A stretch of DNA of 64,000 nt from Triglochin maritima (taxonomy: Eukaryota; Streptophyta; Magnoliopsida; Alismatales; Juncaginaceae), in the NCBI GenBank assembly GCA_963682175.1, contig OY821789.1:5766001-5830000 (forward strand), written 5' to 3'. Each line of letters begins with the position of its first letter. Positions within the stretch are counted from its first letter, which is position 1. A program made the translations under genes and the position numbers. The notes under the pieces are model-generated. The model did not search any database, was not told the DNA's origin, and worked only from the letters and a program-made list of their open reading frames with translations. Positions 22,571 through 34,999 of the stretch are shown here, in pieces.

Positions 22571-22921
22571 ATTCGCCTTTTGCATCAACATGAAAGATCA
22601 CCTACGGCGGCAGGGTTAAGCCGAAGTGGAGGAGTGAAGGTTGTTTGAAGGCCAACGAGCAAATTGCAATAATCGTCGTGGTTTCTATCGAATAGTCCAA
22701 ATCCGATTACATACAGGTTTCTACGGCTCTCTCACCGTGCGAACTAGCTTTCCGGAACAAGTTCTCACCATGCGAACTAGTTTTCGGGAACAAGTTCTCT
22801 TAGTTTCGCATCACAAATCATTTGTTTGGGAAATTAATAATTTTCATAAAAAACTAGCACCAAAAAGTTCACAAATGGAAATCAACATGGCGAGGAAAAG
22901 GGGAAGGTGAGAGGATCCACC

Positions 22922-23110
22922 TGAAGGATAGAAAACACGGTTTTAGGGAAGCGGAAGAGAAACGTAGCTCGAGGAGGACTCCGGCGAGACGCGGCGGAGG
23001 TCGGTGAGGAGTGGGGTGGTTGATGGTTAGGGTTTACTTCGAGATGAAATGAAACCAAAGGTTTGGGATTTTGGGAGAGGTGGCTTAACTTTTCGCCGGA
23101 ATTGCATATA
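22922..23110 (-). promoter_or_regulatory. FIP37: Probable non-coding first exon (5' leader) of FIP37
   Basis: On the minus strand this segment is CT-rich, contains AAACCCTAACC, has no ATG, and ends with TATCCTTCAG before GTGGAT, a plausible splice donor. These are usual traits of a plant 5' leader. It implies a ~1-kb intron before the coding part at 21930. Cap site and TATA box were not located. Confidence 0.45.
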
Positions 23111-26100
23111 CAACCCTGTGTAAATCAGAATTATGATCTTAAAGAATTGTTTTCCCAACAAGTCAACAACCTATTGTAGTTTTTGACTTATTCTAACGAA
23201 TTAGGACATCAAAAGTCAAGACTATAGTTTTCCGGAATTGCATATTCTAACGAACATCAAAAGAATGGAGACCGCAGTTGAAGGTAGTTTTTGACTATTA
23301 GCGGATGATTAGGAGATTAGTCTGTAGGTTCGCTTGGATTATATGTAATATATAGTACGGTAAAAATTAATGAAGTGAACAAAATTGTATCCAAAAATAT
23401 GATTATGCAATACATTTTTTATCCCGTTAATTTGAATTATGAGGCGAATTATGTTAGCTTTAAAAACTGCATTTAACCCAAAAATGAATAACTTGTAACT
23501 AGATAACAACTAAGAAACAAGTTTAAAATCTAAATAACCTTTTGAATACAAGAGTATGACTAATATTTTCCACCTCGTGTTATGATATAATGTCCAAACT
23601 TTGTAAATCTTGTGGATTTTTTACAGAGATTTATTTAAAGTCAATCGTCAGGCTAATACACTATGAAGTATGGTCACTTAGATTGTGCTGCCTAATTAAA
23701 TGAGTAAATGGGCTTAAATAAGCCCTTATTTTTGCAAATGGGCCTACATCAGTCCATGACTAGCCGAACAAATTTACGTATTTTTCTTAACAAAATTGGG
23801 TTATCCTTGTTTATCGGTTTATCCTCGTAGAAGTAAAATAAAAATTCAGAAAGGAGAGAATGCTGAGTAGAGACTAATATTTACCACAATTTTTTTTTGT
23901 AGGTTAAGGTCGGAAAGAACTAATGTTATTTCTAAAGACTGAATCTCTTTCTACCACAAATTTGACCTTCTGGCTTTGTTATTTTGATAGTGCCTTTCTA
24001 AATAAATCATTTGATCATGTTGTGAATAAAAATGTTCCTGATTCCTTGGTATAAAAAAAATGCAATTACTTGTATCTTCAATTTGAAGTGCTTAACAAAG
24101 ACTATACTGGTTGCGAAGACTATCAGCAAGTAATCATCTGATATAATCTTGTAAGCCAAGTGAAAAATAATAATATCACCTTCTAAGCGTGTCTATATAG
24201 GAGACAATGATAAACGTACACACCACCTCAGAGAAACATACGTATGTCATAAGTCAACTGAAATTCGTCAACTGAATACGTATGTTAGTCAACCTAACAA
24301 CTTAGGGGACGTAAAGGAAGACAAGTTCGAGAGTATTCATTTTCCTTGTTGGATAAAAAAATTATGAGGAAAAGAAGAAAAATGTTTCCTATGTTCATAT
24401 GTAGTGTAGGCCAAAAAAAAACAAAAAAAAACTGCACTATGTAGTGTAAGGCTGCGTTTCTTTGGTCAAATACATATGTTTTCCTTTAAATCTAGATTAA
24501 ACCAAAATCCTAATATCTAAAGAGTGCAGTCGTATTGGTTTCTTTTGAGCTCGACGGTGGAAAAAGTTTAGCTCCAAAACCAACTAGTTCATTAAGTTAA
24601 GTTGAACTTCAGCGTACTTAAGATATATCATAACAATTTAACTAATCACACACTTCGCTACAAAATTAACCCCATGACAATATATGAGCAAAAGTTTCAA
24701 AGCATCTGATTTAAAATTTTAGAGCGTATTACATCAACATATTTATACGATTAATCACTTATTAGTGGCTAAGCATGTCAGATAAGGACTTAAGTCCAAG
24801 GAGATAGCAAACTTGATGATATGTAGCTTCTGTTGTGTTCCAAATGAGTTGTACTTAATGGTCTCATGAGCTCATCACTCATGTGATAGCTGTTGACAAC
24901 TTTAAAATAGTCAGTGATTGTCATATTATAACAATAAAACAATAGAATCCAATGAAAACCTTTTTCTTTCTCTCAAAGGTTTTCTTGCTGACAGTAGAAG
25001 TTAGAACTCCACTCCCTGCGCTTGTTGCAACAACAGGAACATGTTTATGTAGATACGGAACTCCTTTTCTTTGTATTTGAAGTTTTTGAACGCTAATAAA
25101 ATTAACTCTTAGTGTACAGTGTTGTAGTCAATTTAAATGATTTATGCAACTAAACGAACATGCTTGCAAAATCTGTGGTGGAGAGAAGTTGATTTTTTCT
25201 TTTCTTTTTAATGAATCGTGCACCTAACGATTTAATTTAAGCTAAACTAAGAATACTTGATATGAGAATTCATATATTAAAATTAGAGATAATGTATATG
25301 GATTTAAGATTTATAAGAATTCAATGTTCAGAAAAAAAAAAAAATTAGATTATAGAAACTAGGCATCACATAAAACATATTTTTAAGTAATCAAAATTTA
25401 CTACAAACTTAGATTTAACACGATTAAGTAGTATATTCTTATGAAATCTTTGTTCTTAAGATTTCTGTTATAAAACACATATAGTTAAATTCACTCAAAT
25501 AAAACAAACAAAAGATTAACAACAATAAGAACAACTACACTTTAAAGTTCACTTTTTCAATCATTTCATTCTTATCAATATGATCCATCTACCTCATTCC
25601 ACGAAGGGCTAGCCACTCATTGCGGTGCGTGACATAGGGAGAATTACATGAGAAACACATGATTAAAAAGAGAAAAAATGAAATACTACAAATAAATCAA
25701 CAATTAAAAAAACTTTGCTAACATCAAAATAATAATACTAGAACAAAAGACACAACAAGTAGGGGAAGATGACAACTTTTATTGTTTCAAGACTCTGAAA
25801 TTTTTTTCATTACATTTCTGAAAATTAAAAAAGCAAGAGAGATAGGGTTGACGATGAGCAACGATTCTCTCATTTCCCCATCCTTTTATATAGCCAACAC
25901 AAGTAGAGTTTTCTTTCCTCTTAATTCAGCAGTCTTTCACGCACTTTACAAGCCCATCAGGTTCCGAATTTGAAAATATGTAAAATATAAAAATTGTGTG
26001 TGTTATCTTTGTAACGAGTCTTGAATCATCTTATTTGGATATTAGATGAGAAAATTATGGACAAATTATCGATTATCGATCAATTTTCCAGTTTCCAAAG

Positions 26101-26160
26101 ACTATGTCTTACTACATGTTTTCACCATCGTATCATCAGAAATTGGTAAGTTTTAAGAGA
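23111..26160. other. Intergenic, no gene seen
   Basis: Three kilobases of AT-rich DNA with only short frames and homopolymer runs. No protein family, tRNA or element with clear ends was recognised. Confidence 0.5.
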
Positions 26161-26550
26161 CACAATGTAATATCCTAACCCTTGCTTATTGTGCTAATCT
26201 TGTTTAGGAGAGGATTAGTGGTGGATTGAGATGGACGGTTGAGATCGAATGTGGGTTTTGTATATAAGGTTAGATCTTTCTCTCTCCTCCTCACTCTTCA
26301 CTCTCTCCCTCTCTCACGATCTCTCTCTCACTCGTCCCTCTCTCTCTCCCTAGAGTTTCTTCGGTGCCGGTGGAGGCGAGGGTCGCTGTTGGAGTCGCCG
26401 GAGGAGCGAAGATCGTCGCTCGTAGTGTTCGCCGGAGGAGAGGAGGTTTCGCGAGGAGGCGCTCACCGTGGTTTCTTCCAAGGCTTCTTCAAGCCTTAAG
26501 GTATGTCAAACTTGCTTTCAAGCTCACCTATCATTAGTGTGGGAGTGGGA

Positions 26551-27118
26551 GCGGTCGACGGTAGGCCGTTTTGGCTCGTCGGACCTGCACAACGGTTTCT
26601 GCACTAAAATCGGTCGACCGGTATTATGGGTTCGGTCGACCGGTCGTAGTGTATTTTTGGGTGATTCCCTTGCACCGGTCGAACGATGCCCTTTGGGCGG
26701 TCGACCGGTTGTGCAATTTTAGCAAGAGGAAGACGTCCTAGTGCTTTTCGGTCGAACGGGACCCCTTTGCCGGTCGACCGAAAGTACTGTTGTAGGTCGG
26801 TTGGGGGCGTTGACCATCTAAACGGTCGACCGCTCGTTGACTTCGTCCGACCGGCGTTTAAGTTAACTTATTGGCCGGTCGACCGGTAGTGTTGTTTCGG
26901 TCGACCGTGGAGATCGTTTGTTTGGAGGTTTGTACTGGAGGTTTTCGGTCGACCGTGAGTGTTGGGTCGGTCGACCGTTGGTGTTTGATTTGCGAAAATG
27001 TTTTCTTACTGGGGCTTTTCGGTCGACCGGGCCCCCTTTGCCGGTCGACCGATTGGCGGGTTTTTTCGGTTGGGCCAGTTCTCTAGGTGAGAATCGGTCG
27101 ACCGATTAACAGTTTTCG
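26551..27118. repeat. Palindrome array (CGGTCGACCG) in solo LTR
   Basis: About 15-20 copies of CGGTCGACCG or close variants (CGGTCGAACG, GTCCGACCGG) occur here. Many are in pairs about 22 bp apart, such as 26610/26632 and 26748/26770. The pairs recur at about 70-75 bp. The same arrangement is found in the other related LTRs of this window. Confidence 0.9.
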
Positions 27119-27164
27119 TTCGACCGTTTCTGCTGTTTTTGGCGGATTCGTGGTTTTATGAGTA

Positions 27165-27520
27165 CACTTGACGGCACCTCGTCTCTCCGGCCTCACGGGG
27201 GGCAACGACACGGACTGGCGCCCGATAGTTAGGTGCTCGTACACTTGAAAGTGGCTCGTCTCTCCGGCCTCTTGGGCAACGGCACGGACTGTCGCCCGAT
27301 AGTGGTATGAGTAGCGTGCGTTGTGGGGTTGGGGTGAGAGTACCCTTGAGACCCGTGGCCGATGATTTTCCGACGGTGCCTTGTGTGCACGTGTGTGTTG
27401 TGGGGTTGGGGTGAGAGGACCCTTGAGACCCGGTGGTGTGGCCGTGACTGTACCGGCGGTGCCGTGTGTGCACGAGTGTGTTGGTGGGTTGGGGTGAGAG
27501 GACCCCTGAGACCGGATCGT
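27165..27520. repeat. GC-rich tandem repeats in solo LTR
   Basis: Two copies of a ~73-bp unit (core CTCGTCTCTCCGGCCTC, with CGCCCGATAGT near its end) span about 27165-27305. Three copies of a ~75-80-bp unit (core GTTGGGGTGAGAG, then CCTTGAGACC) follow at about 27320-27515. They open spurious frames on both strands. A weak trace of the second unit is seen in the older LTR near 50430-50470. Confidence 0.85.
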
Positions 27521-27893
27521 GTCTGTGTGCTATTCATTATTCATTACATATTTCATTATTGTTCATATATGTGTTAGGGTTTGGCATACTGGGTTTCCTT
27601 CTGGAAACTCAGGCATTTATTGTCTGCTTTCAGGCCGTGAGCAGCGTTAGGAGGGGTGGTGACTGCGGAGGAGAGCTTCTGGGACAGATCCTGCTTTCCC
27701 CTCCTTTTGAGGTCGTTGTGATTACGTTGTATATTTTATCTTATAGCTTTTGATGTAATCACCTCTTGTTGTAAACTCAGATCTGTATATATATATATAC
27801 GTTGGTGCACCTAGTGTATTTCTTGGTAATGTCCTCCGTTGTTTGTATGTTTAAAATTTAAAATTTTCCGCTGTTCGAGGACGTTACACACAA

Positions 27894-30800
27894 ATATTTA
27901 CCTTTTAAAGTATTCTTTCCACTACATCTTGAATCACTAGATTTGGATTTTGGTAGTAAATGGTATGACATATTTCGTAAAGTGTTGTCCAGAATGAAGA
28001 TAAAAATGTTAAATTACGACACTTATCAATCTTCGCAATGTTTGTGAATAATTATGTGATCCATTTATGTAATCAGTATATCTTAAGACAGCTTAGTTAA
28101 TGGGCATTTCTACTCTAGGTTGGTATTTGAATTTTGGATCCTGACATTGCAGGATTCTGACCTGGGAAACTTGATACTATAGGTCAGTGTCTCTGACACT
28201 TGAACATTCATTTCGTGTTGGGTCATAAAGAAAAAACTTTTCAACCATTTCCTTCCGATAAAACCTTTGTTACCATTTTATTCTGCTAACTGTTGCTAAA
28301 ATGCAAGTGTTCTTCAAAATCTGAAATTTGAAACTGCCGTCCGCAATGCTATATTTTTCAAAATTAAAACTGTAAAACACTTTGTGGTAGTACTATTTTC
28401 CACTTAAGTACTTGTATTTTAAAAAGTTGCATGTCTGTTATCAGACCAACCATATTTGATCTCACATTGAGCTCACTTAAAAAAATTCTCCCCACTAAGT
28501 ACTAATGAAGTAGCAAGAACAACAAGTCTGTAATAGCATCAGTTCGTCAGTTATTTAACTTAATAGGTCGATCACACAATGGTAGTGATGGCGAAGAATA
28601 GTGCAACCAAGCATTGGTTACGGTATCAAAGTTTCTAGAGTAAGATGAATTTTAACTTATTAACCCAGACTAGTTCATTTGGTGGATCTTGATACTTGAA
28701 AGAACCAAATCATATGATGGAACATTCAATTGATGTTCTCAGTAACAGAATGAAAATCTTGATGAAAACAAGGAATTTACTTTTCCCTAGGGAAAGCAAA
28801 GTTTTTTTTCAAGCAGTAAAGGTTTCTTTAGGTAGAAGAAAACAAATAGTTTCAGCTTTGATAGTTGCAACTCATGATTTAAATCATTAATGCCACCAAC
28901 AAAATATGTGTTAAGCGCACTTAACGGTTTGGGGAGTTTCAGGGCATGGTTAAGAGAAATTTGGAGGTGGGTGGACTGATATGACGTGGTAGAAAGAGAA
29001 ACTGACATGTTATAGAAACCAGGACGCCGAGGGTAGCCAGGCACCATTAAAGATGGCCTAATAAAAACATGTCATGTTCACTCTCCCAAGAAAGAAAGAA
29101 ATCCTGCAACAATGAGGTGTGATTTGAATGATCACATTACCACCACTCATCTTGTCTAATCTTGGGCAGGTAAATGTAAAATTCCAACAAGCTCATTGCA
29201 AATATAGCCAACACTAAAAAGCTTGATCTAAGACAGAAGTAGATAGATGTTGATGTGCATTTACAAAGGAATTTGCATTACCAATAATGAACTGCAAAAG
29301 ACAGAACAACTAAAACGCATGAAATGCTAAAAAGAGAGGAAAAGTTTAGCAGACAGTGATCTTAAATGCCGGACTCCTCTTTCACCTTTCCTGCCATCAA
29401 CTAAAAAAGCTGAGAGCAATACAATTTATGTTTATATAGTATGCTATTAAAAGTTATCATCACATCTCACTGACTCTTTTTCAAATGAGTGTATGAGTTC
29501 ATGGTATTTCTTTTGGAAACTGTCCATTCAAATCTTGTTTGTCCCATAAATTAAGATTATTGCACATGCAATTATTGATGTTTCTGAGAACGTGGATGTT
29601 TTCTATGTAGCAAATAGCCAAATGGAATTATGAAGTTGAATTTTTTTAAGTGTTTTTGGTGGGAAATTTGGCCACAGATCATAACTTTGGAAATAAAGGT
29701 GGCAAAATCGGTTGCCTACTCCGGATAATAAGCAACATTCCAGTATAGCATGGTGGGACCTTAGTTCAAGCACTTAGTTTTGTCGTCAAAGAAAAATGGA
29801 ATAGATATCTAAAGATGATGTAGATACTAGAATAATAAAATAAAGTCAGTGATGGCCAAATATAATTAAGCAGACCATTCTTTTGCAACAATTTGTGTTT
29901 TAGTTTTCTCAATCTACGTTGACAACAATCATTTTAAGTGGTGTTTGAACAAAACCATGCAAAAATCAAATGGACAGAAAGTCCTTGTTGACATTTTATA
30001 GACATTTCTTCACCTCATTTGTGCATTTGTATCAATTTTTGATCTAAAAAAGCAGACACATCTGTGTTGATATAAAGCATCACATGGCACATGAATATTA
30101 GTACAAAAAACATCAGGCCATGGTCCATCTAGTGGACCTTAATAGCTAGTTAGGTGGGGACACAATCTGAACTTAGCCAATCAACAACCAAGATGTTGGG
30201 ATAATTTTGTTCTTGACTTTAAGCCATTAGAATCCCACCAAAGTGTCTGCATCAGCTCAACTAATTAATAGAATACCCCACTCAAGGGCCAGTAGCAACA
30301 TGGTGCCTTCTCTTTGTCTAGGAATATTTGGATATGATGAATCCAAAAACTTCCTAAACTCGAGTAAAAACATTTCACAACACTAATTGAACATTGATAT
30401 AGGGGGACAAATGAGAGTGATGGGTGGTTTGGAGCTTAATTGTTTAAGGTTTATGATATTTGGTAGGTTTATTATCTCTTCAAAATTGAAGCACTTGGGG
30501 AACAATTGTAGACAACTGTATTACAACATCTTTTAAATTTTAACCTATGACTACGAGACACAATCACACAAGTGACACAAGATTACTATTTGTGTCTCAG
30601 AGTTGATGAAATAGATGGAAATGCATTAGTCAAACCCACCTCCCCTGCAAGTAAACTAGTCCGTTCTGGTATCACGAGAAATTCAATTAATTGGTTTATT
30701 ATCTTTTCGAAACCCAAGTAAATAAGTGAACAATGTTATTGTCAATAAACTTCATGATAATGTTCTTCGTATCTACTTTTGAACGATGTGGGATTGCACT

Positions 30801-31844
30801 TGGCCATTTGCTACATTAGGGACATGTTTGCTGCTTCTTTTATTATAATTTATAGGTGGATTACTTCCTTCCAATAGTGCAGATGAAAAGTACAAGTCAG
30901 GTGAGAGTATAATTTCGAAAACGAAATTGATCCCATTCAATCAAGTTGTGTGATGAAGATCTTGAGTAACCTTCTGCATGTCCATGCCATCTTCTTCACA
31001 ATGATTGAGACAAGTGATGATTTTTTGTTCAATCATGATCCTACTTATCTTGAAATCTCTACTGAATTCATAAACATGTCTTAAACTATTTGCCATGCAC
31101 GACATAAATTGATCCAGAAATCAAATCAAATTAACTATTACAAAAGCACATTACCATGTGCACAGATTCTCTACTAACTTTCAAATCCACACCAGTCTTC
31201 AGGACTCTTCAATTTAATATTTTTAACTTGTAGGATAAAATAGAAATATTCACTGCTGAAACGGTTCACCTAATATATTGCCATCAGATCCAAAAACCCA
31301 ACACCATGTGGATGTAGTAAGCTTAATGGGTATTAGATGGCATATGGTCTGAGGACTGCAACACGATGCTGGTTGTGTATGCCATGTGAACATTTCATAT
31401 GGAGTGCACAACAGTTTTGAATTGTTCTTGTTTTGGACTTTTTCCATGCAGTGTACTAATTAACCAGAAATATAAAGTTTGGAACAGATCGTGCATGTCA
31501 CATGATATATAAGATTAAGGACTGCTGTTCTTCCAGTTTAATATGCATTACTTATTTTTAATATTGTTAAATATAGACAATTACCAGTAGAGTTGTTATT
31601 GATATCTTACATGAAGCCTCAGGGTAGCATGTGCTTGTGTTATTTTTTTTAACGTGGGAGAGTACTACTACTGCCTAAAGACTAATCCATGATTCCTAAT
31701 CCACCTCTTTAGGTAAAGCTAAAATCAAACTGTACAGTAAAGGTAGAGGATTAATTGTCATTAAGTTGCAAGTTAGTGGAACCCCATAGAAGCAAGCACT
31801 AAGTTTCACATCCCAGGCTCAGGGCTCTACGGATTGGTGGTGGT

Positions 31845-31890
<46 letters not shown>

Positions 31891-32602
31891 GCAGAAATCA
31901 GATTTTGAGGAAAATGGTGGGCAAAGCTTCTAGATTTTAGGGCAATGGGCCATATGTAGCAGAAGTGGAACAATCACTGAGAAGGCAAATATATATGGGA
32001 TGGGAAGATAGCCTGCAAACTAGGTTCAATTGTACTTGTTCTAGCAGACATTTCATTACATAATCTAGTCTCTCACCCACCCACATGATATGTAGTGATA
32101 CTAACTGTAAATTTCTTCCAAGTTTCTTACCTGCAAAGAAAGTGGAGGAAGGCTTTATAGTTCAGTAAAATTTTCACCACCATTTCTTAGCTTTACAATC
32201 AGACTAATTTCCTAAAGTTAATGGCCAGTTAGACAACACTGCACTTCAGACAAACACCTATAAACAAATGAGAGCATACCATCTTAAAATTCCACATCTC
32301 TGAACCCACATCATGGCCTAGCTGTATGCATGTGTATTGGATCCAGAAACTCTGGGTCTTTCTCTACACTCCCACACTCACCCAATCACAAGTAGCAAAT
32401 CCTTCTTAAAAAATAACAAGTAAAGACCATCCATATCTTCTCCCTCTTCTTCCATTTGTGTTCAAAATTCAGCAAAAACCATCCACCACAAATCTCCCCC
32501 TCAACCCTTCCTCAACCCTTCCTCATTATGTCAATTAAGCTCCCATAGAAAGCAACAGTTATAGTGACAACCAAATATTTGTCTAACACTACAGGTATAG
32601 TA
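27894..32602. other. Intergenic and receptor-kinase promoter region
   Basis: No gene is supported in this 4.7-kb stretch. It ends in the 5' flank of the receptor-kinase gene. TATAAACAAATGAGAG near 32261 may be its TATA box. The CT-rich leader at about 32437-32530 is typical of a plant 5' UTR. Short open frames (28696-28890, 31250-31447) lack any recognisable domain. Confidence 0.5.
31845..31889. repeat. 45-base G homopolymer
   Basis: An uninterrupted run of 45 G residues follows GGTGGTGG about 750 bp upstream of the receptor-kinase start codon. Its exact length should be treated as uncertain, because long G runs are error-prone in sequencing. Confidence 0.9.
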
Positions 32603-34651
32603 ATGCCTAGTGCAGTGGATTCGTGGAAGAAGAAGAAGAAAGAGAAGTATCGCCTTACGTTTCTGTTGGTCATATCTATTCTGCTATTCAATGCGTCTCT
32701 TGCAATCGACGACCAAGGAAAGCTGCTTTTGTCATGGAAGACAGACCTCGGCGGTTCGATACCAGCAATGTTGAATTGGAACCCTGCAGATCCCAACCCG
32801 TGCCGGTGGAACGGAGTCTTCTGCAATGCCGACCAAGTGGCAAGGGTCAGCCTTTCCGGAGCAAACCTCTCTGGACCGATTCCGCCACAATTAGGTAGTC
32901 TATCCCAGCTCACCGAACTAGACCTTAGCAGCAACGCCCTCACCGGCAAAATACCTGTCGAGCTTTTCGCGTCATCCAGCAAGCTCGAGAAGATCTTCCT
33001 TAGCACAAACAAACTTCAGGGGCCAATCCCGGATAATATCGGTAACCTCACATCTCTCCAGTGGCTTGTCATTTACGACAACCAACTCGATGGAGTAATC
33101 CCAGCGTCAATTGGGAAATTAGGTAGCTTGGAGATCATCCGTGCCGGCGGCAACAAGAACCTCCACGGCCCTCTGCCTCCGGAAATCGGAGATTGCACTA
33201 ATCTCACTATGCTAGGACTCGCCGAGACAAGCATCTCCGGAAAGCTCCCATCGGAGTTGGGGAGATTGAAGAAATTACAGACTCTGGCCATCTACACAGC
33301 TCTTCTCTCGGGTCCGATTCCACCGGAATTAGGCCAATGCGAGGAGCTCCAGAACATCTACCTCTACGAGAACGCCCTCTCCGGTTCCATTCCGTCCGAG
33401 ATCGGGAATTTGAAGAAGCTGAAGAATCTACTCCTATGGCAGAACAGTCTGGTCGGCGTTATCCCACCCGAACTCGGAGCCTGCGGCGACCTAACGGTGA
33501 TCGACCTCTCGATGAATACGATCACCGGGACGATCCCGCCGGGCATAGGCAACCTCTCCAGTCTGCAAGAACTCCAGCTAAGTGTGAACGAGCTCTCCGG
33601 TCCAATCCCACGGGAGCTCTCGCGGTGCGGGAATCTCACCAATTTGGAACTCGACAACAACGCAATAGACGGAGACATCCCGGCCGAGCTCGGACAATTA
33701 CCGAACCTCCGGCTGCTGTACCTGTGGCAGAACAAGCTCGAAGGGAGCATTCCACGGGAGATAGGCAACTGCTGGAATCTGGAAGCCATTGATTTCTCTC
33801 AGAACAGCCTCACCGGGGCAATTCCGGAAGGAATATTCCGGCTTTCGAGTCTCGGGAAACTACTGCTGTTAGGCAACGAGTTATCCGGACACATACCGGA
33901 GACAATCGGGCATTGCTCGTCATTAGTCAGATTCCGGGCGAATAAGAACCACCTTACCGGGGGGATTCCGGCGGGGATCGGAATGTTGAAGAAACTCAGC
34001 TTCCTAGATCTCGGCGACAACCGTCTCACCGGCGTAATCCCGACGGAGATTGGCGGGTGCACGAATCTCACCTTTCTCGATCTGCATTCCAACCGGATTA
34101 CCGGAGCGCTCCCCCCGCCGGCGATTTCCAAACTCGTCGCCCTCCAATTCCTCGACCTCTCCGACAACAACATCGACGGACCGCTCCCTCCGAAGCTCGA
34201 ATCCCTCGCCTTCCTCACGAAGCTCATCCTTTCAAACAACAACTTCTCCGGTCCAATTCCCCCCGAAATTGGATCCTGCGAAAAGCTTCAGCTCCTCGAC
34301 TTAAGCCAAAATTTGCTTTCCGGTCTGATCCCGGCAACGATCGGGAATATTCCGGGATTGGAAATCGCTCTCAACTTAAGCTGTAATGATCTCTCCAGCG
34401 AAATCCCTCCCGAGTTTGCGGAGCTCGTCCGGCTCGGCGTGCTCGACCTCTCATATAACAACCTCTCCGGCGGTCTCCACCCCCTCTCCAACCTCCAGAA
34501 CCTGGTGTCTCTCAACCTATCCCATAACAACTTCTCCGGGAACCTCCCGACGTCGCCGTTCTACTCCAAGCTCCCCGTCGGGGACCTCGACGGAAACCCA
34601 TTCCTCTGCCTCTCCGGCTGCTCCTCCGCCGCCAGACCTGTAATAACCTAA
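32603..34651 (+). pseudogene. LRR receptor kinase (RGI3/SKM2-like), 5' part: ectodomain, truncated by retrotransposon
   Basis: From the ATG at 32603 the frame encodes a basic start (WKKKKKEKYR), a hydrophobic signal peptide ending near SLA (about residue 36), and an LRR N-cap with the cysteine pair in NPCRWNGVFC. Roughly 25 plant-type leucine-rich repeats (LxGxIPxxLG) and a C-terminal cap ending in LCLSGCSSAA follow. After 677 host residues the reading enters the LTR at 34639, adds five residues (RPVIT) and stops at 34649-34651. The predicted product is a 682-aa secreted ectodomain with no membrane anchor. The repeats resemble subfamily XI receptors RGI3 and SKM2, which bind small peptides (RGF or CLE type); the actual ligand is unknown. 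The rest of the gene continues in the same frame at 43193, after the insertion. Confidence 0.9.
34634..34638. repeat. Target site duplication AGACC (left)
   Basis: AGACC stands immediately before the 5' LTR and again at 43193-43197 immediately after the 3' LTR. Five-base duplications are standard for LTR-retrotransposon integration. It falls within a coding triplet pair (Arg-Pro) of the receptor kinase. Confidence 0.97.
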
Positions 34652-34999
34652 ACTAAACATCATAATTAAATTAAACTAAACTTACTTAACCTAATTAATG
34701 CATGCATGTGAGAGTAGGAGGTGTTGGAAGGATGAGATGGAAAGTAACGTGTAGGATAGTGGTGAGGTTGTGATGCTAGCTTGTGATTGGAGGAGAGGGA
34801 GGTGAGATAAGGTGTGTGTATATATGTAGATTTGCTGTGAAGCGGGAGAAGGTTTTGGCTGGATAAGGATATTAGAAGTGAGGTGAGTCGGAGGAGGCAG
34901 TAAGGAGAGAAGAAGAAGAAGAAGAAGAAGAAGAAGAAAGGAAGAAGAAGAGAAGAAGTCTTGAAGGGAGCTCGGGAGGCTTCTTCACTCGACCAAAAG

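Larger units (their letters stand above)
26166..27888 (+). mobile_element. Solo LTR of a Ty3/gypsy element, 1723 bp
   Basis: It starts TGTAATATCCTAACCC and ends TTCGAGGACGTTACA, flanked by a perfect 5-bp duplication CACAA (26161-26165 and 27889-27893). The ends and internal layout match the LTRs of the complete element at 34639-43192. In order these are a TATATAA box near 26262, a CT-rich leader, a splice-donor-like AAG/GTATGT at 26500, a palindrome array, GC-rich repeats, and an acceptor-like CTTTCAG ending at 27633. The lack of internal element sequence implies loss by recombination between the two original LTRs. Overall sequence divergence shows a different subfamily or greater age than the complete element. 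Confidence 0.92.

Noticed and set aside
27156..27537. Open frames over the GC-rich LTR repeats
   Set aside because: They open on both strands in several frames because of the tandem repeats, and no protein family is recognisable.
32564..32602. Upstream start for the receptor kinase
   Set aside because: The frame extends to 32564 but that codon is GTG. The first ATG in frame is at 32603 and is followed by a proper signal peptide.
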